A stretch of 64,000 nt of DNA from Termitomyces sp. T153 (lineage: Eukaryota > Basidiomycota > Agaricomycetes > Agaricales > Lyophyllaceae), in assembly GCA_018296165.2 (NCBI GenBank), contig JACKQL020000015.1:868001-932000 (forward strand), given 5' to 3'. The position numbers and the translations under genes are program-made. The notes below the pieces were generated by a model. It did not search any database, was not told the DNA's origin, and saw nothing but the letters and a program-made list of their open reading frames with translations. Shown here piece after piece: positions 41,101 to 53,741 of the stretch. Numbering within the stretch: position 1 is the stretch's first letter; every line of letters begins with the position of its first letter.

Positions 41101-42690
41101 ATATATGTGTTTGATTGCTGTCCAATGTTTGGGTGCTGGGTGTTATGAAAATTGGCTGAGGTGTTGGACTGTGAATGAAACGTTGGGTTTGGTGGATATG
41201 GCTGTATTCCAATAGTGGATGGGTACTTATATTGGATGTTGTCATATCTTGAATCACTGTCATTGAGTTTTTAAAGCTTTATGTTTGGGCCTGAAGGTGT
41301 GTGAATGGGGTGGCTGTAGCCCAGCAGCCTCTGGCTTAGTCATAGGTACTTAGTCATTGAGTAGCCTTGTAGTATTTAGGTGGACCTGGGGATAGGATAT
41401 CCTCAGTCCAGACAATAGCATTGCTTCTGGGTTTATTCACTAGAATGACTGTAAGATCCCTCAGTGTCGTCCTGGCTTAGCTTGCTGCACTCACCCTCTG
41501 CCCAACTCTTGGCTGCCTCTATGCTCCCTCAACTCTTACTCAGTGCCTGTAATGGCCTGCTCTTGTTAGTTGACCTGCAAAGTGGATTGTCCCCTTACAG
41601 GTTTGGCCCTGATGATCCAAGGAATGTGGCTATAAGACTTGCCTGAGTCTATGGAGTAGTCTATGTATAATGAACAAAGATTAAACATAACAAGTATCTA
41701 TGGGTGGAGTACAAAAATGATCGAGGGGTAGTAATAGATCATGTGCAGGAAACGACAAATTTAATGAACAATGTGGTAAGGAAGTACATGACCAGTGCAC
41801 TTTTTGTTATTAGCAAGAACCCTCGAGATGTTGGGCTTTTCTTGAGAATGGGTAGCGACAGCTTCCGTAATACGTTTATCAACTTTGGCACTAAAAAGGT
41901 GCCGTTTGGACATGCACCGTGGGGCATAGACCACGGATTTGAGAAATGAATCAAAAAATCGCGTCGCGACGCGGTCAATAGAGTGGACTTGGAATTTTGT
42001 TCAAGGAAATCACAGTGTGTCACGGCAGGACATCGATTTGACACTCCCAATTATGTGGTACTAGGACACTCCACAAATGCTTGTTTCATGATGTACTGAG
42101 TCTGTTCCCAGAAACTTGAGCCAAAGTATGAGCTTGAATCTAGAATCAAGAACAGTCTTCCTGAGAATTACAAAAATTGCCCCAATGATCAAGTAATCGT
42201 AGCATAAGATCAACCCTGATTCAGGCCAAACTCAAGATCCAAGGAACACTAGTACCATTGCACTCCAGTTTCAGCACTTGAGTTTCAGAAGATCAGGTAC
42301 AGAAGATTGTCGATCTTTACTACATTTTGCAACCCCTGTGCTTTGCAACCCAGTACACGTGATAGGACTGAAAATCTATCTAAGTCTTTACTCCCCAGAG
42401 TTAAAACAGGACGTTTACGTAGTGTTTGCTATGGTTTGTTACTGGTGTAACACCTCTACCTCTCTTAGGAGGAAAACTTGGTTCGATTCCTTGCGAGTCC
42501 AGGCGTCCGCTATGGGTACTCCACAGAGTCTGAGTTACTTCGTTATTCCTGACGGCCCGGCCAGCAGCGGACGCTGATCAAATCCAGTCGCGAATCTTGC
42601 GATCCAACCGCGGGCCAAACTACGCGTTACCTCGTTTGATGTGATCAAAGCATCTCAGCTTTTAGACCGAACCTGACCGATTTGCCACCA
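41101..42690. other. Intergenic region between the transposon cluster and the first host gene
   Basis: I see no convincing gene. Short ORFs (for example 41,704-41,949 and 42,278-42,577, plus) have no recognisable domain. CpG is scarce up to about 41,650 and normal beyond about 41,950, so the transposon-like composition extends a little past the Copia LTR. Confidence 0.5.
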
Positions 42691-42691
42691 T

Positions 42692-42700
42692 TATATAAAA
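42692..42700 (+). promoter_or_regulatory. TATA box of the UbiA-type gene
   Basis: TATATAAAA lies 55 bp upstream of the ATG at 42,755. Confidence 0.5.
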
Positions 42701-42754
42701 TGGAACTTCAATCAACTATGTGACAATACAATCCCCGTCGACATACTAGAGACG

Positions 42755-44247
42755 ATGGCTTCCTCTGGGGAAACGCCGCGCGCAAAACCTTTGAGCAGAA
42801 CACCTCTTTCTAGTACCAGTCTCATCCGAATCTACCATGACTACAATCTTGAACCATGGGTAGGTTACGAAGTCTTTACCTCCGGACGTTCTTCGATATC
42901 TCTTCCTTAACTAGATTCAACTTACACGCATAAGCTACTTTGCCGGGTCGATGGTCGTATTTTGGCCATATGGTGAGAGTTTAAGCGTTTTGTCTTACTG
43001 CCGTTGTCTGATCCCATGTCGTCTCAAAAGCATGGGCCTTGACTATGTCTGCACGCACCATCTCACTTCCTTTCGTCAACTTCTGCTCCTTGACTATCAT
43101 TGGTTTCTTCGGAGCATTTTTATCGCACAGGTAAGTTCCTGATTATCAGGGCTTCCTTAAATTTATTTGACATTCTAGTTCGTTATAATTTTCATCCCTG
43201 TCCCACTAATAATCCTCATCGACTTATAGGCGCTGGTTGTGTTTGGAATGATATTCTTGATAGAAACTTTGATGCGCAAGTAGGTGCGATATACTGGAAT
43301 TTCATCTGCTCAGCTACCGCGACTTATCTTCCTTTTCCACAGAGCGCACAAAGCACCGCCCTCTTGCTTCTGGGAGAATTTCGGTGACAGGAGCTGCATT
43401 GTTCCTTTGTGTACACATGTCAATCTTAATCGTCATGATATGGGACGTTAACCGCTTGGCGTAGGCATCAGATTAGACTGCTTCAACTTTGGCTGATATT
43501 ATATGCCTCAGGTGGAATGTTGGTCTGTTAGCATTATTCCCTCTGACAGGAATATATCCTTTCATGAAGCGGATCACGTATTGGCCGCAAGCGTGGTTAG
43601 GTGAGCTCGTATCGCACTTTCTTCCCTGTGGGTTGTTGAACCTATCCTAGGTATTGCGATCAATATCGGCGTGTCTATGGCCTGGGCAACCACTACTGCA
43701 TCTATCCCAACAAGCTCTCTTGTGTTGAGCACCGGATGTTTTTTGTATGTACATCTTCGGTTTGGTGTCAGCTGTTGATGATGTCTTTGATTACAGCTGG
43801 ACACTGTGGTACGGTGGGTCGAAGCTCCTTTGACACTTAGCTTTGAAGTTGAACACACACTGATCTATAGACACAATATACGCATGTCAGGACAAGAAGG
43901 ATGACGTCAATGCTGGTGTCAAATCGACCGCACTACTTTTTGGGTTAAATACCAAGCGAGTTCTGACCCTGTTTGGGACATCCTTCATGTGCAGTTTGAC
44001 CATCTCTGGCATTCTTAATGGCCAATCTCTGCTCTTCGTCTTGGCCGTTTTAGGTGGAGCTTTGCATCTAGTTTGGCAACTGTACACCGTTGATGTCGAC
44101 TCTCCCAAGAGTTGCTGGCGAACGGTCAGTGGAACTTGCATCGTGGTATAATCTAAGCTTATCATCTCACAGTTTGAAGCAAATGGATTTTACTTTGGTG
44201 CGATTGTGGAAGCAGGCTTAGTATTGGACTACGTGTTATCAAATTGA
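42755..44247 (+). CDS. UbiA-family prenyltransferase (COQ2-like)
   Basis: Membrane enzyme that transfers a polyprenyl chain to an aromatic acceptor. In COQ2 this is 4-hydroxybenzoate on the way to ubiquinone; related fungal enzymes make meroterpenoids. Splicing of about ten exons gives IQLTRISYFAGSMVVFWPY, then the first Asp-rich motif NDILDRNFD, TKHRPLASG, several hydrophobic helices and the second Asp-rich motif YACQDKKDD, ending at 44,247. Length is roughly 310 residues, usual for the family. Exon 1 is 42,755-42,859; introns are about 50-60 nt. The joint after SHR (43,130) does not stay in frame with the canonical GTAAGT donor. A donor at 43,103 does, but drops about nine residues, so either that site is used or there is a 1-bp defect. 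No clear mitochondrial leader is seen, so a secondary-metabolism role is possible. Confidence 0.8.
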
Positions 44248-45706
44248 AGTTTCGTGTTGAAGGACAGCCATTCGTGCAATCTTACCCACCTGCTCTCATG
44301 ATACAAGCCTAATGCCACAGATATGCGCAATCTAAAGGTATCACATCCAGCACCGACATCAAGTTTACGAATATTAGTTGCACTTGCAATCATTCAGTCT
44401 ATTCTCTGACGGCGGTGGCACACATCAGCGAATCTATATGTAGAGAGACGTATGATCAGAATATTACCGGTGTGGCCGGAACAGTGATAGTTGCTGATAC
44501 GGTGACAGTATCAGAAGACATCAGATCTCAGAAGCTCCACTTGCTCGCCTATCGTCGCTTTGGTTGTCTTGTCAAGTTGTACTACTTATACTCTCTAACG
44601 ACGATGTCTTTCAACTGTCGACTCTCTTGCTTGGACGTTTTCCCAATCGGAGATTCAACCGGCAATGTGACACATCGTGAAGTTTTGCAGCTCCCTGTTT
44701 TTGGCACTTACAACACTCTACCAGAAAACAATCTTATAAGTGTTTAGCCAAGATATTAGTCTACTGAATCCCGAAGTCCGAATAGAAAACGGTGTGCCTG
44801 CTGTGTTGTAATTGTTGATTTGCTCAAAATTTTGCGACTCCCTGTTTGGGATAGTACCGCCGCCCAGCTCACGAAGATTATGCCAGTGAATCTGTCAAAC
44901 TTTCTACATCAATTCTATTTGCTGCTTGAGGTGGGGCTGATCCGGCTGAATCTCGCTGATCTTGATCACGGTGATGAAAGTGACATAATAAACCGACCAC
45001 AATCTGTGAAGAAAACTCATAAAAGGTATGAGATTTAAGTTGGGCACAGCTCGTCCCAGTAATATTCTCATCGAGGCCAGACAACAGCCTTTTGAGGCCA
45101 GACAACAGCCTTTTCGGGAGATATCGACAAGCGACGGCGTTCAACCTGGCTAACAGCGGACTCTGAACAGGCTAAAGTGTGGTCCATTTTCAAAATGCGA
45201 TCTACTGGGATCCAATATTGAGCAGCTCCAGTAGATCGCATCGCGTATGTAGAGGCCTCACTTCAGGCAAACGGAAAGCCACGGCCAATGAACATACATA
45301 TCTTGTTCGCTGATCGAAGGTTGTGGGATAGCCCCAATTATGTATAGTTAGTTTTCTTTTTGTGCAATATGGCACACGCCCATTCGGGACAGGATTTTGT
45401 CCGGGGACCACCCTCTGCCTTTGAGAAGAATTTGAGCATGAATAATCATTTATTCTGGGAAATTGGAGATAACCGACTAGATTTCGCCGACAAGCGCGAT
45501 AGTAACACGATAGGGGAGGCAACGCCAAATGACACGTTTCAGTCATTTGTGGTGGTTGTTCTAAAATCTTCACATGGGCCTCTGAAATTTGAACTGTGAG
45601 GGCCCAATTCTATCAATCCCCAAGCGAATCGACGGTCCCGGAGGCTCTCTCGTGATTTTCGCGATTGAATTACGAGTGACAAGTGAGCGTTTGAACGTGT
45701 GCGGGG
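44248..45706. other. Intergenic region without recognisable gene
   Basis: Only short ORFs occur (44,415-44,747 and 44,820-45,038 on plus), with no known domain. A 21-bp unit GAGGCCAGACAACAGCCTTTT is repeated twice near 45,074-45,115. I see no transposon structure here. Confidence 0.5.
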
Positions 45707-46003
45707 ATGATTCCGGGCAATGTATTGATTGTGAAATTCCGAATTGAGAATGTTAAGAATGAGGTATCAAATGTGATGCAGGGTAAGGATGCTGATATCG
45801 AAACAGCGAATATACTAGAACATGAGAAAGGATTATGGATACAAGGAAAGCATGTGTCAGTTGGTAACTTGCCGGAAGAAATGATGACGGAGAACGTGGG
45901 GTTATGTGACAGGAAGCGCTACACAGTATTTCTGCGAAGTCGCCTCAACACGAGATCACGTGCTTCCTTGAGTTGCCAGAGCCTTGGTTTCTCAAAAGTA
46001 TAA
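45707..46003 (+). CDS. Hypothetical small ORF (98 codons)
   Basis: An open frame with a mixed charged composition and no motif I recognise. It converges with the DUF6593-type gene. It may be chance. Confidence 0.2.
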   Translation: MIPGNVLIVKFRIENVKNEVSNVMQGKDADIETANILEHEKGLWIQGKHVSVGNLPEEMMTENVGLCDRKRYTVFLRSRLNTRSRASLSCQSLGFSKV

Positions 46004-46070
46004 GGTGTAAGAGAGAAGCGACCTCGACGCAAAATCTCCATCATAAGAAAAGAGACTATCGAATAAAAAA

Positions 46071-46960
46071 TCAGTTCCTCTGCCCGAACATCAGAAAGAG
46101 GAACTGACCGATGATCTCAACATCATGGGCCAGCGGGTGCTGGCAAAACTCGAGATAGTTACCACCAACACCAGGAAGATGTGTGGATATAAAGGAACAC
46201 TCCGGAATCGCTCTATGGTTGGAAGACGAGGAAGGCGAATATTGCGAGTCCAAGGCTGATGTTTCCGAAAATCGAGAAGATGATAATGATGATTTCGAGA
46301 AAGAAGGATGTAGTAAATTAGTGAATGAGGGGGAAGAAGGCGAGGACGGGGAATTGGATGACGATTGAAGTAATGTCGGCTGAGTCGAGGACTTTGATTT
46401 GGATTTGAAAGGAGCAGATATCCGAATGACATTCTGGTAAAATGTGCCTTTCACTGTTTCAGAGTCGTAATCAAATAACTAGGTAACATGTCAGTGCAGG
46501 CAATGCGAAAGACAGAAAGAGACCTCACAGTCAGAGAGTCTGGAGTTGCTGTCCAGATATATTCGGAGTCAAATCGTGTTGGGACAACGAGTATCTTCGG
46601 CCTAGAAAGGATGACTTAGACAATGGAACTGGAAAGTCACGATATCACATACATGAATTTCACAGTCGAAGACCCAAACAGATCCGCAAGCTGTCCGACC
46701 TTCTCATTGAGGATGGTAATATCTGGCCGACGACCAGTCCATGTGATGGAAACGAGAGAAGTGCCCAGGGCATCCTTTATAGTGGTGTGCCTGCGCTCTT
46801 CCGAGGCATCGTACGTTTCTAAGGTTCTGTCTCCTGACGGCTGCTCGCCATCCGTTTCAGAAACTTCGAGGACAGTGACAATGTCATAGGCTTGCTCTCC
46901 CGTCGAGACATCGACAAGGACAGTATTGAGTATGTCTGCAGTGGTAAACTTGAGCAGCAT
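46071..46960 (-). CDS. DUF6593-type protein
   Basis: Three exons on the minus strand. Exon 1 (from 46,960) reads DILNTVLVD, AYDIVT, a TTIKDALG turn, SITWTGRRPDITI and LFGSSTVKFM. A GTATGT intron follows, then PKILVVPTRFDSEYIWTA. A second intron starting GTGAGG (about 46,490-46,530) joins LT to LFDYDSETVKGTFY. The C-terminal exon adds a Ser/Pro-rich stretch and LEFCQHPLAHDVEIIGQFLFL. The short beta-rich pattern, starting NT-x-D and ending in a low-complexity tail with a hydrophobic end, is that of the DUF6593 family, which is common and expanded in Agaricomycetes. Its function is unknown. The next gene is divergent, at 47,685. Confidence 0.55.
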
Positions 46961-47117
46961 AGCGAAAGAGGGGCGGTGTTTTTTGGGGAAGCACGGGCAG
47001 ATCTTATAATTTTTCGGATTCGACTCAATCTGGCGAGAGGCTTGTTTCCAAATTTAGTATGTCGTTTGGACTAGCAAACAAGGTCGTTAGATGACAGCTC
47101 ATGGTCGAGAGATTCAA

Positions 47118-47420
47118 TTACCTCGGGTTCCAAGCGTGAGTAAGGAGGCCTCTTGTAGCATGATGTAGAGGGCCAGTCCACTTGATATTTTTCCATGGCG
47201 AAACAACGGTGGCAAGCAGACAATGGAAGCCGTCACCTTGGTATGGATCGATCAATGCTGACTCAGCATTAAACTCACATGATATTTGGCTCCGTTTACA
47301 CAAAGAAATCGAACCAAAGTCCAGTCCATCGTCGTCCACGACAGCGAGGAGGCACCGTTCAGTCTGTGCATACATCGTCCTAAGCAACTGCCACCAACAC
47401 TTTGACGAATACTCCGACAA
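47118..47420 (-). CDS. Hypothetical ORF or exon (100 codons)
   Basis: An open frame from MSEYSSKCWW to THAWNPR whose end coincides with a possible GTAATT splice donor. No family recognised. It could be an upstream exon of an undetected minus-strand gene or noise. Confidence 0.2.
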   Translation of the reverse strand: MSEYSSKCWWQLLRTMYAQTERCLLAVVDDDGLDFGSISLCKRSQISCEFNAESALIDPYQGDGFHCLLATVVSPWKNIKWTGPLHHATRGLLTHAWNPR

Positions 47421-47684
47421 ACTGGCTCCCCTATAGGCTCAACTTAACTGCTGATGGCTTATGTACGTCGCTCACCTCACCACCGAGACTCCTCATCGCC
47501 TTCAGCACGAAAATACCCTTTACGACGCCCATCATCCACTCGAAGACGTAGAAACCTCCCAGGAGAGCCTCCACATTCATCTGATATTCGCCAAGTCCTT
47601 GTTCCTTTGCACCCGAATCTTCGCCGTCTTCCATCCCGTCTTCACCTTGCCCAGCTTCCTCACCTGGAAAAGTCAGATTCTCAT

Positions 47685-50600
47685 ATGGCCCGTCATGCTG
47701 GTGTCAAGAGGAAACGCGTAGAAAGCACAAATACGAGTAATGAGAACGTATCCCATTTGACGCGAATTCGGACCCGATCAAAGCGTCTTAGGTCCGGATC
47801 CCTACCCTCAACGCAACAGGTTAACTACAGTGATGGGGAAGGGAAGGAAGAGAATGGAGAAGAGAATGCGAAGATTGAAGACGGCGTGTCTGTTGAAATG
47901 GACGTTGACAACAGCACTACGCAGGAATCTGGCTCGGAAAGTTCCGAAGAAATGAGTGAGGAGCAGGAAGACGACCGTGGGGACACAGATGAAGACGAAC
48001 AGGACATAGAGCATTCCGATGAGGACGAACAGGACGACTCTAGTTAGTTTTCCCACCTTTGCTTTCTTCAGCAAGCTCACAGCGTCTCGTCTTGATAGCG
48101 GACGACTATCTGGTGAACTCTGCGCAATCCAAAGAGCTTTTTCGCCTTCGAAAAGATGTTCTCATACGTTTGTATCATCTTGCAGACCTGTCGGATGACC
48201 CAGAACCCATGACAAAATCCGACATCATCTCTGCTATCATAGTTGCACGAGAGGAGGACTATGCGTCACTACCTCCTTCATCTCCTCCTGGAAGAGGAGA
48301 TGGGTTTTCCTCTGAAGGAGCCTCTTCTGATGATGGAAATGAGGCCGGAGACGAGGAAACAGATGCAGGCATAGATCACAATGTTGCCAGCAAAAGTCGT
48401 CTCTTGAACGGTTCTAGCCTTCGTCGTCGTGCGACTATGGGAGAGGTCAAGAACAGTAAACAGACCCTGAAGGGCCGAAGTCTCTCTATGGAACATTTAC
48501 TACCCCAGCCAATGCTCTATCAAAAGAATTCTGGGAGATTAAATGTCGTGTGTGAGGAAGTCAGCTCAAGGACAAGGTTTGCAATCTATATATGTACCAG
48601 TCACATCATAAATTTATTGATGTATATCAGACGAAGATCATCCAACCGCTCTTCTTCCACAATATCGTCAAATGCTTCAAGCTTATCGCCGCTTGCCACA
48701 CGCCTCCGTTCTAGAAAGGTCCCTACATCATCTGCGAATTCGATACACACCCCCAGCAAGCCGACGAGAGCGAAGGGCAAAGCGAAGCAGGTGCAGTTCG
48801 ATGATGATGCGCTTGCCACCAAGGCACCGTCGAAGCGTAGCCGAGAAAAAGAAAAGTTGCGTGAAGAACAGGCTCGCCTAATTGACGAGGAGAGCGATCT
48901 TACATCCTTGGAAGAACTAGAAGCGAGCATATCCAAACCCAGTCCTCGAAGGCTTCGGAGTAAAGATCGAGATCAGACTAGTGCTCAGCTCAGCAAGTCT
49001 GATAAGAAAACTCAGAGGCGTGCTGCTAGAGGGAAAGCCGCAAGTCCGGAGAATGAGGAAAACGAGGAGGATAGGGAAGAGGCCATGAACGATGTTGAGG
49101 AAGATGAATTAATAGATGAAGAGGCCCATGATGATCAAGACACCGCGGAGGAAGATGAAGTGGACGAGCTTGTTTCTTCAGCCTCGGCAACCCCGGTACC
49201 GACACCTCGATCAGCATTCAAGGGTCGTCGGACACCTTTGCGAACGCGTTTGCGGCCACGCGAACGGCATCCGCCACCACCAAGTGATGGTGATGACGAG
49301 GAAGACATTGAAGGTGACATCGAGGAAGAGGACGAGGAAGATATTCAAGAGGAAGAGGACGAGGAAGATATCCAAGAGGAAGAGGAAGAGGTGGATGAGG
49401 CTGAGGCAGAAGAGGCAGAAGAGGAGGCAGAGGCAGAGGCAGATGGTGAAAAAAATCACGATGATACAATAGTCGCTGAACCTCGTAGATTGAGGAACGG
49501 TAAGATTGTCGGGGAAGAAGATGCGAACATGGAAGAGGATAGTGGTTCAGCGGACGAAGATGATGAAGCTAACGATGTAGAGGAAACTGAGGAGGCTGAA
49601 GAAGGTGAAGGTGACGAAGCAGCTGGGGATATCGATGTCGATGCGGATGGAGAAACGGAAGAAGACGAAGTTATGGAGGGTGATGATGATGGTCAGTGAT
49701 TTCACCCCCTGCTTAAGTTCGCTCTAGCTGATTTCCTTTATCAATATCTAGTCGATCTAACAATTGCGACTGCCAAAACTCTAGTTCGCCTCCGTCGTGA
49801 TGACCTCGTACGCCTCTGTGAGTCGCGCGATCTCGAACCTGTAGGCACCAAACCCCAGTTGGCTGAAGCACTTCTGCATTGGCGCGATCGTCAGGGCAAT
49901 GAGTTCTCTTCACCTTCGTCCTGTGGTACTGTTCGTCCTTCCTCTCATTCTCGTCGTCGTCGTCGAATTGGCCATAGTAGCTCCACTGAGGATTCCCGTC
50001 CTGATCTCTTGCACTCGGGACACACTATCGTGGATGAGCCAATGACACCTGTTCCCCAACAACAAAAGGACAAAGATCGTCTGGAGAAAGAACCAGATCA
50101 AGAACTTGAGTTGGACTTGGAGAGCTTGGGGCTGGAGGATCGGGAAATTCCTCCAGAGAAAATCCAGAAATTGGAGAAGATTGGCAGTGGGGGTTTTAAG
50201 GACGTATTTATTGGCAAGTTCAAGGGCAGAAAGATTGCTATTTCGGAGTTTAGGGGTCAATTAAGTGCCAGTAAGTATGCGTTCACCGTTCCAAAAAGTG
50301 CTCTTATAATGCTTTGGTTTTCTTAGTGGATATTAAAGAACTTAAGCTTCTTGGTGGCTTCGATCATCCGAACATTGTTCGTTTCGTAAGTCGACTTGGA
50401 TAGTTGTAGCGTCGACTGCTGAGACCTGTTCAATCTTAGTTGGGCGTCAGCATACCTGAGAACACCCGGGAAATACCTGTCATGATTGTCAGTGAGCTGT
50501 GCTCTAATGGTGACCTTTTTGACTACGTTCGCAATGTTAACCCTCCAACGTTACACAAAGTTGTACGTACCTATCCGGAATTGGTTGGCTGATGTCTCAC

Positions 50601-51246
50601 ACCTCCCTTTTTCCTTCGGGACAGTTGGTCATGATGCTGGACATCGCTCGCGGTCTCGAATATCTCCATCTTCGGAAGCCTTCAGTTATTCATCGAGATT
50701 GCAAGTCATCAAATATACTCATAACTGCCAAAGGAACTGCCAAGATTGCCGACTTTGGGTTGGCAAAAGTAAAACAGTCTACGCGTTCGATGGTACGTAG
50801 CTTGGTCGGCACAGTTAATTGGCAGGCACCGGAACTGTGGCACGCACATCCCAAGTACAATCACAAAGTAGATGTGTTCTCTTGTGCCATGGTATATTGG
50901 GAGATGCTACAGTGGCATCTGCCTAATAAGAAGTTCCCCTGGGAAGTGAGTAGTTCGTGTCATTTTCCATCCAGCTGTCATTAATCTATTGTGGTACAGG
51001 GCATGAACGAGCATGCTATCTATGAAATTGTGGGAACAAAGCGACAAAGGTGGGTTTGGGTAACCCGTCGTGAAGTCATCTCTCAAACTGATTTTTGATA
51101 ACAGGCCTTCTGTATCTGGCCTTCGAAAACAATGGTGCCCAGAAATTGTCGACCTTATAGAACGTATGTGGGCTCAGGATCATCAAGACCGGCCCACCAT
51201 GTCCGAGGTTGTAGAAGCACTTGAGGAGATGGTATCACATCGATAA
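47685..51246 (+). CDS. SAP-domain protein kinase (TKL-like, WNK-type lysine placement)
   Basis: Predicted nuclear or chromatin-linked kinase. Chosen start 47,685 (MARHAGVKRKR); an in-frame upstream ATG at 47,454 would add 77 low-complexity residues. Order: basic then acidic N-terminal part; a SAP-like helix pair (48,145-48,245, LRKDVLIRLYHLADL); long Glu/Asp-rich tracts (49,070-49,690); a second, clear SAP motif (49,783-49,890, LRRDDLVRLCESRDLEP); a kinase domain from 50,160 to 51,240. The kinase has HRDCKSSN, DFG and an APE-like QAPEL. The usual VAIK lysine is Ser (IAISEF), while a Lys sits in the Gly loop (GSGGFKDVF). Introns join the parts in frame, including DDD-V-DLTIATA at 49,692-49,751. 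The first intron (about 48,042-48,070) would be only 29 nt, so that joint is uncertain, and two genes cannot be excluded. Confidence 0.75.
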
Positions 51247-51515
51247 CCAGCTCGGACCTTCATTTAACACATTCCTCTTCACAAGCTATTATTGTAGAAA
51301 CAATCGGTTGTGCACATCAGAGTGGCATTTATTTTCCTTTTGCACCTGTGTTGCATCTAATTTTTCCCAATATTCTCCAGCATCTATCAATCAACCTGAC
51401 TCATTCTTACGACAATGTTCAATATTCCCCATCCAGTGTATCTTAGTGTTTATCAATACAGTCAAACCACAGTGCATTTGTACAATTACACAGATTTGAG
51501 ACCGACCTCTGCTTA

Positions 51516-53741
51516 TCATTGTGTCCTCTCTGCCATAAATCGAGACAATTCATCTGTTCGACTAGTTTGAGATGCAACTTTATCAACTTGTGCGGATTCC
51601 TTGGATGCCTCCCGTGCAGCTGATGACACCACCGTCGGTGGCCGCGTAGGTCGAGAGCGAACTTCCGATACGGTAGACTTCGAAAACGATGGTGAATCGA
51701 TAATCATTGGAAAAGGTGGATTTGAAGAGGCCAGGTCATTAGCTGGGACAGATGCGGGGGCCGGTGCAGGGAAAGATAGAGAATCCACAATCATAGAAGG
51801 AGATCCACTCGATAGGACTGGTACCGTTGGCCGTCGTTCTATCACAGACGCACGGCTAGATACTGGCCGCTCGGACACAGTAGGGTTCATGGCTAGAGGT
51901 GCGGGCGCCGGCTTTCTTTCCACAACAGAGCTAGCCACGGGCGGCGGCATTTTTGAAGGTGATCTTGCTGCGGCAGACACAGGAGTATTGTCATTGGGTG
52001 ATCGGTCCAAAGGAAAGGAGTCCAAGGACTGTCCCGCAGGTCGTGATAGCTTAAACTTTGATATTTTTGGGCGGTCGATCAGTGGAAGGTCCTTGGGGAT
52101 CGCTCTGCCAATTGCTGACTGAAGAGAGGCTGTTTCTGTGGTCTGTTGACCGCTGTTAGAGGGAGGCGCGACGTGCAAATAGTTGCCATCAGGCCCGATA
52201 TTATAGAGCTCTCCTTTTCTGAGGAGATCCAATAATCCCTGTGCGTCTCCAGTGGTTTCTTCCTCACTTGCACTGTCAGCATCACCGACGAGTTGGTCAT
52301 CAGCGTCTAGTTTTCCGGATCGAACAGCTTTCTGTATTGTACGAGCTGCAGACGCTGGTACGACAGAGGCACTGATTGACGTTGAAGGCGATGAAGCAGC
52401 ATATGATGATGCAAGACGACTGGCTTTGAATCTTGATACAGATGGTTTTTCATATTCGAAGGAAGGCATGTCCAGTGGAAGATCCTGTCAAGGAAGATAA
52501 ATCGGGTTATCACCAAGATGCCGAAAAGCTGGAACTTACAACTCGTACATCTTCATCCCTGTCGTGAGAGTGGGACTTTAATGCCGCCAAAGCAGCCGCG
52601 CCAATCTTCTCCCGTTTTTCATGATATTGGAGCGCTATTTCTCGTTGGTGATGAGCAAAGTCTGCATCGTATTCTTCGTCTTCGAGGGTCTCTTCCGGTT
52701 CTGAATCTTCGTCATCCATCTGGGCCTCAGTGTCAGATTCATCATCTGAATCAGGTTCGTTTTTCGACAATAGTTTTGATGGTGCACTCGGGGTCCTCTC
52801 TACAACGGTCATTTTCATAGTGAGGTCGTTGGAGGACGATAGAAGGGATGGACGTCCGGTGGTGCGAAGTCTCGCGGGTGTGATATCCCCCCAATCTACA
52901 GCCCGTTTTCCCTTTGAAGAGCGCTCATTGTCAAAGGTATCCGGGGTGTCCGCGAATGATACCGTCTTCTTGATTTTGTCTCCCTGTGAGGTACGTTTGG
53001 CTTCATCGGATGCAGCGTCGGCGGCGCGCGTTTTCTCCTCTTGTTCCCTCTCCTTTGCAAGGTTCTGCAACAACATTCTCCCCATCTTTTTCTGCATCTC
53101 TTTGGTTGCCTTGAGTTTGTCCTTTTCTTCAGCAGCTGCTTCTTCCCAATTTCGTATAATTTCTTCTCTACGTTCCATATCTGCTACTTCCTCACGCATC
53201 TGCTGGGACCTCTCTTCTTCTTCCAGCTGGTCAAGCAAATGATTGCGTTCCTGGCGAAGCCGCTCTTTGACAGTTTCTGGCAATAGATGCAAAGGAGGAA
53301 GAAGAGGTTCTTCGACGAATCCAACATTTTTGTCGTCCTCAATCGTCGATGTCTCCACGGGTTCCGTGATGTCGATAATTGGTAAGCCTTCTTCATTCAA
53401 AAGCTGAGGAAGAGATGGTTCAGAAGACGCCCTGATGACAACACTAGGACACACCTCACCCCTTCCATTGTTTAATTGGTTCAGCTCTTTACTGACATCC
53501 TCTCCCATCAACACGCTAAGTTTCTCGGACAATTTGGTGACTACATCTTGAGGGAGCTTGCCCAAGTCTGTTGCTGCATCTTTGTTGTTTCCTAAAGTGA
53601 AAGAACAGCCGTTTTAATTTCCCTCAGTGATTCTCCAAGTAATAAAGTACCTTTTGCAGGAACTTGTTCCTGGCCTGACATACTAAGTAGGTGGTTGAGT
53701 TCAAAGAGCAGCGGGCCGTCAGCGCGTTCATCATGTGACAT
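51516..53741 (-). CDS. DUF3835 / URI-Bud27-like protein
   Basis: Start at 53,741 (MSHDERADGPLL). One intron (about 53,593-53,651) leads to a long exon with LPQDVVTKLSEKLSVLM, a charged coiled coil (about 53,100-53,290, RQERNHLLDQLEEEE), VSFADTPDTFD, VDWGDITPARLR and an acidic stretch. A second intron near 52,470-52,520 leads to FEYEKPSVSRFKASRL and a Pro/Ser-rich tail ending FMAERTQ. The VSRFKASR segment and the acidic plus VSFAD features are those of the DUF3835 C-terminal region of unconventional prefoldin RPB5 interactor proteins, which act in RNA polymerase assembly and TOR-linked translation control. A full prefoldin domain is not visible at the N terminus, so the role is tentative. The 3' end converges on the kinase gene with about 270 bp between. 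Confidence 0.5.

Noticed and set aside
44415..45038. Two plus-strand ORFs as a small gene
   Set aside because: No domain, no convincing splice joint and no conserved composition; left as intergenic.
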